Positions 37,397-46,485 of a DNA stretch of 58,849 nucleotides are shown one piece after another. The stretch lies in NCBI RefSeq assembly GCF_004339545.1, contig NZ_SMGD01000005.1, positions 1 through 58,849 of the forward strand, in the 5' to 3' direction. The notes under the pieces were generated by a model, which saw only the letters and a list, made by a program, of their open reading frames with translations, did no database searches and had not been told where the DNA came from. Source of the stretch: Celerinatantimonas diazotrophica. GTDB taxonomy: Bacteria; Pseudomonadota; Gammaproteobacteria; Enterobacterales; Celerinatantimonadaceae. The position numbers and the translations under genes are program-made. Position 1 is the stretch's first letter; every line of letters begins with the position of its first letter.

Positions 37397-39169
37397 TTAT
37401 CTTACTAATGTCAGTGCATTATCCACTTTATCAGGATATTTTTCTCGAATAGCAACAAAACGGTCGAGATTTTCTAAAAATAGCTTCGTTAATTTCGGAT
37501 CAAATTGTTTACCGGCTTGCTCTTCAAATAATTGAACGACCTTCGCTAATGACCAAGGTTTTTTATAGCTGCGCTCACTTAACAGCGCATCAAATACATC
37601 AACAATCGCTGTAATACGGGAAAAAATATGGATATTCTCAGCAGCTTTACCGGTAGGATACCCCTTGCCATCCCAATGTTCATGATGCTCTAGAGCAATG
37701 ATAGCGGCGAAATGCAAAATTTCGCCTTCACTGGAACTTAAAATTCTATAGCCGATCTCCACATGACTTTGCATGATGCGCCACTCTTCAGCAGTTAGCT
37801 TGCCCGGCTTTTCTAAAATGGCTTCTTGAATCCCTATTTTCCCGACATCGTGCATTGGGCTAACAATTTCAATAATCTGACATTCATCTGCAGTTAGTTG
37901 GCAAAGTTGCGCCAATATAGCTGACATTTTAGCAACGCGTTTAACATGGTTACCGGTTTCACCGGAACGAATTTCAATCGCATCTCCCAACAGGTGAATC
38001 AGATCTTTTTGCACATTCACGGTTTGATTTTGCAATTCAACAATTTTCTGACTCTGAGAATTAATCTCACGCTTACGCTTTAATAACAACATTAAGACTA
38101 AGATAATGACAATTAAAATAGTAATCGTCGAACCAGTAACCACTAAAATCTTCCAGTTAGCGTAAATAAATGATTTAGGCTTGCCCAATATATAAGAATT
38201 ATGAGGTAATAGGCTTTCATCAATATGATGCCGCTGTAGTGATTTATAATCAAATACAAACCCTTCCGCTGGCGAGTTTGAAGTCGGCTCTTGAATCTCC
38301 CCCGGAAGCTGATTTATTAATAATTGAACCGCTCGAACACCTAATTGATAAGAGCGAGTAACATAACCCCCCATCACTCCACCACTGATATAAAATTTCC
38401 AGAGTACAAATACAGGAGGTCGGCTATAATGTCCTATTTGATAAGCTATCTGACTATATTCGTGAAAAATATTAGATCGTTTTTCAGTATTAAAATGAGT
38501 CAACAATACGGCATCCTCATCAGAGGCTTTCTCTAGCAAATATCGGGTCTCACTGAGAGAGAAATCACGAATTCGCACCAAATTGATCTGTGGATATTTT
38601 TTAACAATTTGTACAACTTCTTTATCGATTAAATTGCCACTGTAACTTCTGTCAACCAAAAAATAGAGATTTTGTAATTTGGGCCGAAGCTTCAAAATCA
38701 ACTTAATATTTTCTTCAATATAGTCTTTCTCATAAAGAATAATTCCTTTTGCTAAAGAAGCATTTACATTGCCGATACCAACAGCCACTTTAGGTAAATT
38801 GCGAATATTCGGCATATCAAGACTATTGATGAAGTTCAAAGCATTATCATCCGTGATAATCACCCCATCAAATGGGTAGTTTTTATATTTCTTTTGCAAA
38901 TAATAACGAATTGTTGCTAAATAATCTTCATTTGAAATCCGTTTGGTATCTAGATATTCAATCGACATCTTTAAAGCGTTACCGGTCGATTGATTGGCAT
39001 CTTCAATCCCCTTTTGAAGCCTTGCCGTCCACAAATATGAAGCATCATAAGAATGCAAAACAAGTATTCGTTTAATCGGTGGATCCTGAGCGAACACTGC
39101 AATGCTCAGGACACTGAAAAATCCGATTATGATGAAACTAATACGTATACGCATTCCGATTATCGCCAC
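37397..39169 (-). CDS. HD-GYP signalling protein with periplasmic ABC-type sensor
   Basis: About 590 residues. An N-terminal signal/anchor is followed by a periplasmic domain of about 300 residues resembling ABC substrate-binding sensors (I-L-V-L-H-S-Y-D-A-S near residue 35, Y-P-F-D-G-V-I-I-T-D-D). A transmembrane segment lies near 337-360. The cytoplasmic part is an HD-GYP domain: E-T-G-N-H-V-x-R-V, H-D-V-G-K-I-G-I, H-H-E-H-W-D-G-K-G-Y-P. It should hydrolyse cyclic-di-GMP under control of a periplasmic ligand. There is no GGDEF domain. The start is either the GTG at 39169 or the ATG at 39154. Confidence 0.88.
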   Translation of the reverse strand: MAIIGMRIRISFIIIGFFSVLSIAVFAQDPPIKRILVLHSYDASYLWTARLQKGIEDANQSTGNALKMSIEYLDTKRISNEDYLATIRYYLQKKYKNYPFDGVIITDDNALNFINSLDMPNIRNLPKVAVGIGNVNASLAKGIILYEKDYIEENIKLILKLRPKLQNLYFLVDRSYSGNLIDKEVVQIVKKYPQINLVRIRDFSLSETRYLLEKASDEDAVLLTHFNTEKRSNIFHEYSQIAYQIGHYSRPPVFVLWKFYISGGVMGGYVTRSYQLGVRAVQLLINQLPGEIQEPTSNSPAEGFVFDYKSLQRHHIDESLLPHNSYILGKPKSFIYANWKILVVTGSTITILIVIILVLMLLLKRKREINSQSQKIVELQNQTVNVQKDLIHLLGDAIEIRSGETGNHVKRVAKMSAILAQLCQLTADECQIIEIVSPMHDVGKIGIQEAILEKPGKLTAEEWRIMQSHVEIGYRILSSSEGEILHFAAIIALEHHEHWDGKGYPTGKAAENIHIFSRITAIVDVFDALLSERSYKKPWSLAKVVQLFEEQAGKQFDPKLTKLFLENLDRFVAIREKYPDKVDNALTLVR

Positions 39170-40340
39170 TTATATATTTTAAAAGTGCTTTAACAAAGCA
39201 TATAGCAGGCTGAAATTTTTGCCTAAAAATAACTCTATAAGAATTTAACTAAAACGTTTCAAAATATCTGTTTTTATTTAAAAATCATATAGATAAAAAA
39301 CATTTCAAAAAATAAATTTCCTTACTCTGATAAAATATACCAACTAGTAACTATTTCTCGCAGCCTAGAGCAAGCTTCTCTGTACCAACTGCCATGATAG
39401 ATTGAGTTCAAATTTTTAACGATAGGAAGGTTACCAATGGATAATAGACAGATAGTCTGCTGTAGATAACGATGCCAATTTAGCAATAAAAATATAGCTT
39501 ATTGTTCTGCAGCTTCAACATAAAACTATATAAATAGCATGCTAATTTACTGCTTACCCCGATATAATAACGTTCATTATATTCAAATCAAAACCATAAT
39601 CTCGTTTATCCTCTACGATTGGTATATACAGCCTTTTCTGAGCAAATATATATTTTTAAATCACATCCGTTATATTCCTAACAACTGATCCTAAAATATA
39701 GATGTAAATAGCTAATTTATCCTCAATATTATTATCGTTATAAGCATATGATATGAGACAAATCATCCTATTAATGATATATAGCATTCTAAAAAAATTA
39801 GAGAGTATTCCCATTGTCAATAAGGACAAACTGTAAATGGAAATCAGTTTGATTTAGATGGTTGTATCAGGTATGTAGCATTACTTAAAAATGAAGTACG
39901 AGAGATGGAAGTAAACATTTTTGCTGCCTCTGTAAAAAACCACATAGTTTTTACTCATCATCAAGCCACAGCGAAAAACAATGATGTTTCATTAATGTCA
40001 TTCTATGTACTAGCTTATTTTACTCTATTGGCACACAAGATAGTTCGCTGCTATGAGATGACTCGCTTACGGCAAGGGGATGAAGTGGAACATGACTTAG
40101 CAAGCAGATACGAAGATAGTCAGCCAAGACAGCATTCAATATTGCCCTCATCATAGGAAACACTGATTACCCATTTTAAAGTTTTCCGATGTAAGCTCAG
40201 CTAACTCAGTTACAACGCAGCCTTGTATCGTTTAACAAAGCTGGTTGCACTATTGATACAGCCTAAAACCAAAATTACAAACGTGTCTATCGAAGTGGCT
40301 GAGAGCTGAAACTTAATGAACAAGAAAGCTTGGCTTATTA
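39170..40340. other. Long AT-rich gene-poor region
   Basis: About 1.2 kb between the HD-GYP gene and repeat copy 3. An open frame at 39905-40156 (83 codons) has no recognisable domain and no ribosome site, and I do not call it. Short coding-like stretches near 40200-40320 may be relics. No RNA gene or operator could be supported. Confidence 0.45.
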
Positions 40341-40603
40341 GGGACTGTTGACCTTTGGTGGTTGAATTTTGTTCAAATGAAACGCATTTTGAACGCGGCG
40401 CCCCCTGCGTCGCTTAATGAGTGAAGCAAGCAAGGGGCAACAAAGTTCAGGATGCGTTTAAATGAACCCCAAGGGCAGTATCTGAGAGGAATTTATCCAG
40501 CGTTAAACGTCCTTTGTGGAGAATAACTACACGGCACAACGTTTGCCTTGCCTAAATCCCTCTCAGATTTCTGCAAAACTAATCACAAAAGGTCAACAGT
40601 CCC
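40341..40603 (+). repeat. 263-bp MITE-like repeat, copy 3 (complete)
   Basis: A full copy bounded by GGGACTGTTGACCTTT and AAAGGTCAACAGTCCC, with TA on the left flank and TA on the right. It is in direct orientation with copies 1 and 4. It contains GTTCAAA...AAACGCATTTTGAAC, whose imperfect complement GTTCAGGATGCGTTT follows about 60 bases later around an apical GCTTAA-TGAG-(T/G)TAAGC hairpin. A second stem has TCTGAGAGG/CCTCTCAGA arms. Its right target site supplies the last bases of the ABM-domain gene. Confidence 0.93.
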
Positions 40604-40926
40604 TAGCTAGCTGATGCCGAGTCAGTTTGCAAATAGTCATCGCTGACATCTAGCTTATAAACGGTTTTCGCTTGGACGAGACAATTGCGCATGTCATCAC
40701 GAGCTTTTTCATACAACGCATCGGTAATCTGGCGGTCTTTTTCCCATTGCTCACGACTAGGCCATTGAGCATAACCAACTAGGATATTTGGCTTGTCTGA
40801 AAGATGGAGCCTAGACCCGAAACTACCGCAATACTGATAAATTGCCTTAGTCACTTCTAGCCATGCTTGACGAAATAAAGCTTCCGTACCGTCTTTTATT
40901 TCAAATTCATAAACTGCGATAAACAT
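40603..40926 (-). CDS. ABM-superfamily (antibiotic biosynthesis monooxygenase-like) protein
   Basis: 107 residues with the alpha/beta ferredoxin-like pattern of ABM proteins: MFIAVYEFEIKDGTEALFRQ, a helix W-L-E-V-T-K-A-I, then G-S-R-L-H and Y-A-Q-W-P-S-R-E-Q-W. Function within the family varies from monooxygenase to stress protein, so none is claimed. The stop codon (CTA on the plus strand at 40603-40605) coincides with the repeat's target site, so the insertion may have set or trimmed the C-terminal end (…S-A-S). Confidence 0.75.
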   Translation of the reverse strand: MFIAVYEFEIKDGTEALFRQAWLEVTKAIYQYCGSFGSRLHLSDKPNILVGYAQWPSREQWEKDRQITDALYEKARDDMRNCLVQAKTVYKLDVSDDYLQTDSASAS

Positions 40927-41400
40927 CGTTTACCCCTTGAAGGTTAATATTAAATCTAGTGAAACACTGACCCGACCATAAATATATGACTTCATTCTCA
41001 CAAAATGCGATCACTTGAAGCAATGGCGAAATGTTCCACAGTCCCTAGCAGTTTACGATTAAAATTAGCGTGATCCTATAAATCGGACGTTCAATTTTGC
41101 AATAAATATTGCTTAAAGCCGCCGCAGATGCCCCCTAGGGATTTCGGTTTCTCAAAGATATGATTGTAGATTAAGCAATGAGTGTTACATCGGCTTTTTT
41201 GACAGAGAGCAGATAGCTTAGCGCTGTTTAATAACCAAGAGATTTGTGAGCATATTCACCTTGAGCTCAATTAATGAGCAGACATCATAGCTTCTATGTT
41301 ACAGAACTGTTAGATTCTAACCATTGTCATAATGGAGACCGCCTTGGCCCCATATGGGTACACAAGAGGCATTGCTCACAATCAACAAGGAACCAAGGGA
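40927..41400. other. Gene-free spacer between ABM and lipoprotein genes
   Basis: About 470 bases. ACAGTCCCTAG at 41038 matches the end of the 263-bp repeat over a few bases only. No gene or clear terminator is visible. It presumably holds two divergent promoters. Confidence 0.4.
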
Positions 41401-42516
41401 ATGGATAAATTTTTTTCGGCTCTGTCCGTCACCACCTTCCTCATGTTAGCTGGATGCGCCACCCAAACAGCCTATCAACCACCAAAAGTCGACAACACCC
41501 CCGTTCATCCTACGGCAGTCATTCATGCAACGAGCCTAATTCAAGGCTCGATCCTACCAAATTTCCATGGCACTGAAGTGGCATATACCCGCGCTGACCG
41601 CCGTACCATCGATGGCCATTCAAAGGCAGATTCTTGGTGGGGCAAACTACTGTTCAGCAATCTTCATACAGCAGATATTTTTCGTCTCGACCAAAATAAG
41701 GCTTATAAAGTCGATTTCAATAGGCGGACCTATTGGGAATGCAATGTTGAAAGCTGTCCGAGCATACTAAATATCCTGCGAGCCGCGAGCAATCAGAGTA
41801 CCGATGAAAAAACGGATCAGTACGTTCCCAGCGGTACCGAAACCTGCCCATTGCACATGATCCAACACCGGTTCAGCGTGGTTAAAACCAGCCAAGAGGA
41901 GACCCTGAGTGGACACCAAGCAAGATTATATCGGGCGACCTGGAATCTTGTTTCCGAAGACTCGGCGCACCACCAGAACGTCAACAAGTTACAGATCGAT
42001 TTTTGGACCACATCCCCCACCGGAGAAATGAAAAAAGTTTGGGAGATTCACCAGAAGTTAACTGACACCTACCTCAAAGAAGCCCATCTGCAAGATAACC
42101 CACTCGCCCGCTTCCTGCCACAAGATATCTTCCGCGCATTGTCGGCCTTCAGTGGTGACACAGATAGCAGCAAGCAGACTTGGCACAACGACGTCAGCCG
42201 CAAGCTGGCAACCATCAAAGGCTATCCGCTCAAGATCGATCTCAATTGGTACCAAAAGAACAACGCCTGTCAGAGCAACAATGAGCAGACCGCCGCGACG
42301 AGTGAGGCTAGCGATCCTAGTGATAAGTTGATGAGTATGGCCAGCAAGCTAATCGGCAACATTGTGAAGTCAGAAACAAAACCTAAAGGTGAAAAGCCAA
42401 TCTTCCACTACCTATACCAAGTGCACAGCACTAAGGTAGAGCCAGTGCACGACAGTGTATTCCAAGTGCCGGATGGGTTTGTGAAGAAACCTTTACCAAA
42501 ATTTGGACAAGGCTAA
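41401..42516 (+). CDS. Uncharacterised lipoprotein
   Basis: 371 residues from the ATG at 41401, with AAGGGA upstream (an earlier in-frame ATG at 41332 is disfavoured). Residues 1-19 form a lipoprotein signal with lipobox L-M-L-A-G-C, so the mature protein is lipid-anchored at Cys 19. The rest is soluble and polar with several cysteines (W-E-C-N-V-E-S-C, near residues 105-112) and no family that I recognise. Base composition is richer in GC than its neighbours, which suggests recent acquisition. Probably an envelope protein. Confidence 0.75.
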   Translation: MDKFFSALSVTTFLMLAGCATQTAYQPPKVDNTPVHPTAVIHATSLIQGSILPNFHGTEVAYTRADRRTIDGHSKADSWWGKLLFSNLHTADIFRLDQNKAYKVDFNRRTYWECNVESCPSILNILRAASNQSTDEKTDQYVPSGTETCPLHMIQHRFSVVKTSQEETLSGHQARLYRATWNLVSEDSAHHQNVNKLQIDFWTTSPTGEMKKVWEIHQKLTDTYLKEAHLQDNPLARFLPQDIFRALSAFSGDTDSSKQTWHNDVSRKLATIKGYPLKIDLNWYQKNNACQSNNEQTAATSEASDPSDKLMSMASKLIGNIVKSETKPKGEKPIFHYLYQVHSTKVEPVHDSVFQVPDGFVKKPLPKFGQG

Positions 42517-42578
42517 AGTAACACTAAGATATCACCCGTCTCAGATAGTTGCACAAACTCATCCGACGCTGGTTTTCT

Positions 42579-42599
42579 CCCTCTCCCACTGGGAGAGGG
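42579..42599. repeat. Perfect 10-bp palindrome (REP-like)
   Basis: CCCTCTCCCA-C-TGGGAGAGGG lies about 60 bases after the lipoprotein stop. Sequences of this kind occur as repetitive extragenic palindromes in many gammaproteobacteria. No T-run follows. Confidence 0.5.
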
Positions 42600-43030
42600 C
42601 AAAGAACTTGTGGTAGCGGCTAAGTAATCAGTCAAAGTTGTAATTTCTTCCCTTAATCAGTAGCAGCTATAATTAGACTGCTCAGCCTGCGCATGCTTCA
42701 TTAAATATTTTCACAATATTAGATCATTCAATGCACCATGAGGAAATTCCTCGTTGTACTCAATTAACGCATCTTCCTACAATATTAGAAATAACGGTTT
42801 CATATTTTCTAGGACTAGTCATGGAACCCAAAAATTAAAGGATAATTAGGATAGACTAATTCATTAAAATTTTAATAACCACAACTAAATAAGATCCAGA
42901 TCAAACTTTTAACTTTAATTTTGTCCATTTAAAATGGACAAATTATGTTATTCATTATATGTGATTTGTATTGCTATGATAGAAATATTGTAGGTAAGGA
43001 CAATTGGAAAACTACAGGTAGAGAGGTAAT
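42600..43030. promoter_or_regulatory. Upstream region of the PTS locus
   Basis: About 430 AT-rich bases that include the palindrome at 42920-42942. A TATGAT hexamer near 42977 is a plausible -10 element about 50 bases before the regulator gene. The matching -35 is weak, as expected for an activated promoter. Confidence 0.4.
42920..42942. promoter_or_regulatory. 23-bp palindromic operator candidate
   Basis: TTTGTCCAT-TTAAA-ATGGACAAA is a perfect inverted repeat with nine-base arms, 88 bases upstream of the PRD regulator gene and upstream of a possible -10 element. It is the strongest operator-like symmetry in the region and is a natural site for the regulator itself. Confidence 0.6.
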
Positions 43031-44539
43031 ATGATTTTATCTAAAAGACAAAAAAATATTCTTGACTATTTAGTTCAAGAGGATAATTTTATTACTGCGA
43101 AAGAGCTCTCTACAAAATTTAATGTGTCTGAGAAGACCATATATCGTGAAATAAAAAATATTAAAGAAAGTCAATCCAAATATATGGATATCATCATTAA
43201 CCATATCGGTAAAGGATTCAAAATAAATTACGAAGAATACATTAATAAGTTTTCTAGCTCAAATAACAGTACCTATAAAAAACATGCAATGTCCACGAGT
43301 GAACGAAGAGAAAAAATACTCATTTATTTATTGCTCAGTTCTCCAGAAAAAACTTCAATTTCCAGACTAGCAGAATTATATATGATCAGTGCATCCTCTA
43401 TTGCCCATGATCTTGATCATATAAAAGAAATACTCAACGACACAAAAGTTAAACTAATAAAAACGAATCAAGGTACATTTATAGATGGTGATGAGACAAA
43501 AATCAGAGAATTACTAAAAAACTTCATCATTAACATAATCACCAACAATGACTACAGTTATGACCTTATCCTACTCCAAGACTACTTTTTATATGAAGAG
43601 ATTGTTTTTACTAAAAACATTTTAAAATATATTATATCAAGAGACCTATCACTAGAAGAACCCTATTACATAAATATATTTATTTATATTATTGTGACTA
43701 TAAAAAGAATTAAATCAGGACAAGACTTAGGCAAAATAAATTACATTAATAGAGACAAAACAAAAAATCCATCAATTAAAAAAATAGCAAATGAATTAGC
43801 TAAAAAAATATCGTCTTATACTAAGATGGTCTTAAATGAATATGAAAAAGAAAATCTATATTATCTCATTTATTCATCTAGGTTTTCTGAAAACTATAGC
43901 ATAGATAAATTTGATAGTTCCAATGAAGAAATCGAATGTGTTAATTTCATTAATTCCCTCATCGTTAATATGGTTGATGAATGCTCAGCCAAATTTTTTG
44001 ATAGCAATGAGCTACGCAGAAATCTTATGCCTCACGTAAGACTATTGATTATGAGGTTAAAACATCACATCAATATCCATAACCCACTGTTGGGTGAGAT
44101 TAGGAGCGAGTGTTATTTTTTATTTAACTCTTTAACAAAGATCATTGAAGGTTCCAACCAATTTAATAAATATAAAAATATTAGCCATGACGAAATAGGT
44201 TATCTAACTTTATACTTCCAATATTACTATGAGCAACACTTACAATCTTTAAATGTTGTCATAGTTTGTTCCACAGGCATTGGTACATCTCACCTTTTGA
44301 AAGGTCGAGTTATAAAGTCTTTCCCAAAATGGAAAATTATCGACATCATTCCTTTTTCCAAAATAAATGAAATTCAGCATATAGAAAATATAGATTTAAT
44401 ATTGACGACTATTAATATAGACAGTTTCGACTATAAAGTACCTTATGTTCATGTTAGTGCTTTTATTAATGAAAAAGATATCGACAGCATATTAAAAATA
44501 ACAAAGGATATAGAAACGAGTAGTCATCCTTCGTTATAA
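43031..44539 (+). CDS. BglG/MtlR-type PRD transcriptional regulator
   Basis: 502 residues. Residues 1-60 are a helix-turn-helix (F-I-T-A-K-E-L-S-T-K-F-N-V-S-E-K-T-I-Y-R-E), a second HTH lies near 115, and the central part contains PTS-regulation domains. Residues from about 405 are an EIIB-like domain with Cys 413 in V-V-I-V-C-S-T-G-I-G-T-S. No EIIA domain is fused, unlike MtlR/LicR, which have both; the separate EIIA gene follows at once. The coding sequence is strikingly A+T-rich. It probably activates the operon in response to PTS phosphorylation. Gap to EIIA is 34 bases. Confidence 0.88.
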   Translation: MILSKRQKNILDYLVQEDNFITAKELSTKFNVSEKTIYREIKNIKESQSKYMDIIINHIGKGFKINYEEYINKFSSSNNSTYKKHAMSTSERREKILIYLLLSSPEKTSISRLAELYMISASSIAHDLDHIKEILNDTKVKLIKTNQGTFIDGDETKIRELLKNFIINIITNNDYSYDLILLQDYFLYEEIVFTKNILKYIISRDLSLEEPYYINIFIYIIVTIKRIKSGQDLGKINYINRDKTKNPSIKKIANELAKKISSYTKMVLNEYEKENLYYLIYSSRFSENYSIDKFDSSNEEIECVNFINSLIVNMVDECSAKFFDSNELRRNLMPHVRLLIMRLKHHINIHNPLLGEIRSECYFLFNSLTKIIEGSNQFNKYKNISHDEIGYLTLYFQYYYEQHLQSLNVVIVCSTGIGTSHLLKGRVIKSFPKWKIIDIIPFSKINEIQHIENIDLILTTINIDSFDYKVPYVHVSAFINEKDIDSILKITKDIETSSHPSL

Positions 44540-44573
44540 GTGTAACTTTCAATCAATTAAATGGTAAAGTGCA

Positions 44574-45035
44574 ATGAATATCAGAAATGTATTGAACGAA
44601 AAACTAATTAATTTAAATCTTCAGGCAAATACAAAAGATGAAGTATTAATGGAGCTTAGTCATATGCTCTATAACAATGGGTGTATTTCAGATATAGATG
44701 CCTTTTTAAAAGATGTTTACTTAAGAGAAAACGAAGGCGAAACTGGATTAGGTTCTCATATAGCAATACCTCACGGAAAATCAAATTCGGTGCTTAAGAC
44801 ATCGATTGTCATTGGGAAAACACCTCACGATGTTGCATGGGAATCTTTGGATGACCTTCCAGTACGCTTTATTATTTTATTTGCCGTCAGAATGGTAGAT
44901 AAATCTGCAGTACATATAAAATTATTAGCTCATGTATCGGAGCTTTTAGCGGATGATGATTTATTAGATCAACTTTTAAACATCAGGACAAAAAAAGAAC
45001 TATTTAATTTATTTGAAAAGATAGAAGAGGATTAA
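44574..45035 (+). CDS. PTS EIIA, fructose/mannitol family
   Basis: 153 residues. The EIIA-2 domain is complete, with the phospho-accepting His 67 in I-A-I-P-H-G-K-S and the family E-x-x-G-x-T-G-L-G-S upstream. It receives phosphate from HPr and passes it to EIIB. The start follows GGTAAAG. It is four bases from the EIIB gene. Confidence 0.93.
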   Translation: MNIRNVLNEKLINLNLQANTKDEVLMELSHMLYNNGCISDIDAFLKDVYLRENEGETGLGSHIAIPHGKSNSVLKTSIVIGKTPHDVAWESLDDLPVRFIILFAVRMVDKSAVHIKLLAHVSELLADDDLLDQLLNIRTKKELFNLFEKIEED

Positions 45036-45039
45036 CACT

Positions 45040-45357
45040 ATGAATATAGTCGCTATTACTGCCTGCACCTCTGGAATCGCCCACACTTATATTGCTAAAG
45101 AGAAACTTATAAAAGCTGCGACATCTCTAGGGCACAATATTTATGTTGAAACCCAAGGAACTATTGGTGTTGAAAATGAATTAACGAAAGACAGTATTGC
45201 CAATGCGGATATCGTTATTATTGCTGCTGATATAAAAATTTCAGGGAAAGAGAGGTTTGTGGGAAAACGTATTGTTGAAGTACCAACGCAATTATTAATT
45301 AAATCTTCTAAAGCGTTAATCAATAAATTACAGGAAGATTTGATCCCCAAAGTCTAA
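45040..45357 (+). CDS. PTS EIIB, fructose family
   Basis: 105 residues, a single EIIB domain with the phospho-accepting Cys 9 in A-C-T-S-G-I-A-H-T, followed by E-T-Q-G and the A-D-I-V-I-I-A-A-D motif. It phosphorylates the sugar during uptake by EIIC. Stand-alone EIIB of this type also occurs in the fry/frw systems of E. coli. Confidence 0.93.
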   Translation: MNIVAITACTSGIAHTYIAKEKLIKAATSLGHNIYVETQGTIGVENELTKDSIANADIVIIAADIKISGKERFVGKRIVEVPTQLLIKSSKALINKLQEDLIPKV

Positions 45358-45379
45358 CTTTATTAGAGCGAGTTAAACC

Positions 45380-46465
45380 ATGAAACTTGAACTAAAAAAA
45401 CATGCATTAACTGCCATATCCTACATGTTGCCTTTAGTTGTCACCGCCGGTTTATTGATTGCCATAGGTAATTTAACCGGAGGGCACGTTATTGATAACT
45501 ATAAAGCAGCTTACAATATTCCAGATGCCCTGCTCTCTTTGGGGGTCCTCGGGATGGGACTATTAGCCCCAGTAATCTCTGCGGCGATTGCCTATTCGAT
45601 TGCGGATCGCCCGGGGATTGCGCCCGGATTGATGATGGGGCTAATTGCCAATTCAATTGGCGCCGGATTCCTTGGTGGGATGTTAGGCGGCTATGTAGTT
45701 GGATTCTTTATCTTATTTTTAAAAGATAGAATCAAAGTCCCGAGCTGGGCTCAGGGCTTGATGCCAATGATGATCATTCCGTTGGTCTCCACCGTTTGTA
45801 TCGGGATTCTGATGTATTTTGTCATCGGTGTTCCCATTGTCTGGGCAACCAAAGTGTTGACCACTTTCCTGATGAGTATGCAAGGTGGAACCCGGTTTGT
45901 CTTTGGGATGATTATGGGGGGAATGGCGGCCTTTGATTTCGGCGGACCAGTTAATAAAGTAGCATCGCTGTTTGCTGACGGGCTATTACTAGAAGGAATT
46001 AAAGAACCGGAAGCAATCAAAATACTAGCATCGATGGTGCCACCTTTCGGGGTCACTATGTCACTATTGATATCCAAAGTCATTGGTAAAAAAATCTACT
46101 CTACTTCTGAACAAAATAATATAAAAATCGCCTTCCCTATGGGGATTTGTATGATCACCGAAGGTGTCATTCCCATAGCCGCTGTCGATCCACTGCGAGT
46201 CATTTTCTCCTGCACTGTTGGTGCCGCAATTGGTGGCGGAATATCTATGTATCTAGGAATCGGCTCTCCGGTGCCATCCGGCGGGATGTTTATTGTCCCT
46301 GCCATGAACCATCCTATCTCATTTTGTATCGCTTTACTGACCGGTTCATTTATCACCGCATTACTGCTTGTGATCCTGAAGAAAAAAACTAGGGAAGACT
46401 TAGAAGCAGAAAATGAAGATGAGGATGAAGAAGAACTCGATCTCTCAGCTATCAAAATTTCTTAA
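45380..46465 (+). CDS. PTS EIIC, fructose family
   Basis: 361 residues with about nine to ten helices. Conserved EIIC-Fru motifs include D-R-P-G-I-A-P-G near residue 75, G-A-G-F-L-G-G and G-G-P-V-N-K near 195 (substrate-binding region), and G-S-P-V-P-S-G-G-M near the end. The C-terminus is an unusual acidic tail rich in Glu/Asp. It forms the membrane channel for the sugar. GC content is higher than that of the regulator. The stop lies 20 bases from the first aldolase start, which has a strong AGGAGGT. Confidence 0.93.
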   Translation: MKLELKKHALTAISYMLPLVVTAGLLIAIGNLTGGHVIDNYKAAYNIPDALLSLGVLGMGLLAPVISAAIAYSIADRPGIAPGLMMGLIANSIGAGFLGGMLGGYVVGFFILFLKDRIKVPSWAQGLMPMMIIPLVSTVCIGILMYFVIGVPIVWATKVLTTFLMSMQGGTRFVFGMIMGGMAAFDFGGPVNKVASLFADGLLLEGIKEPEAIKILASMVPPFGVTMSLLISKVIGKKIYSTSEQNNIKIAFPMGICMITEGVIPIAAVDPLRVIFSCTVGAAIGGGISMYLGIGSPVPSGGMFIVPAMNHPISFCIALLTGSFITALLLVILKKKTREDLEAENEDEDEEELDLSAIKIS

Positions 46466-46485
46466 TGAATAGGAGGTGTCACAAC

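Noticed and set aside
39905-40156. 83-codon open frame in the long AT-rich spacer
   Set aside because: No family, no convincing ribosome site, low-complexity context; it could be chance.
41038-41048. ACAGTCCCTAG, similar to the end of the 263-bp repeat
   Set aside because: Only about ten bases match and no partner end exists nearby; probably chance.
42579-42599. Terminator for the lipoprotein gene
   Set aside because: A perfect stem but no U-tract, so it is listed as a repeat-like palindrome instead.
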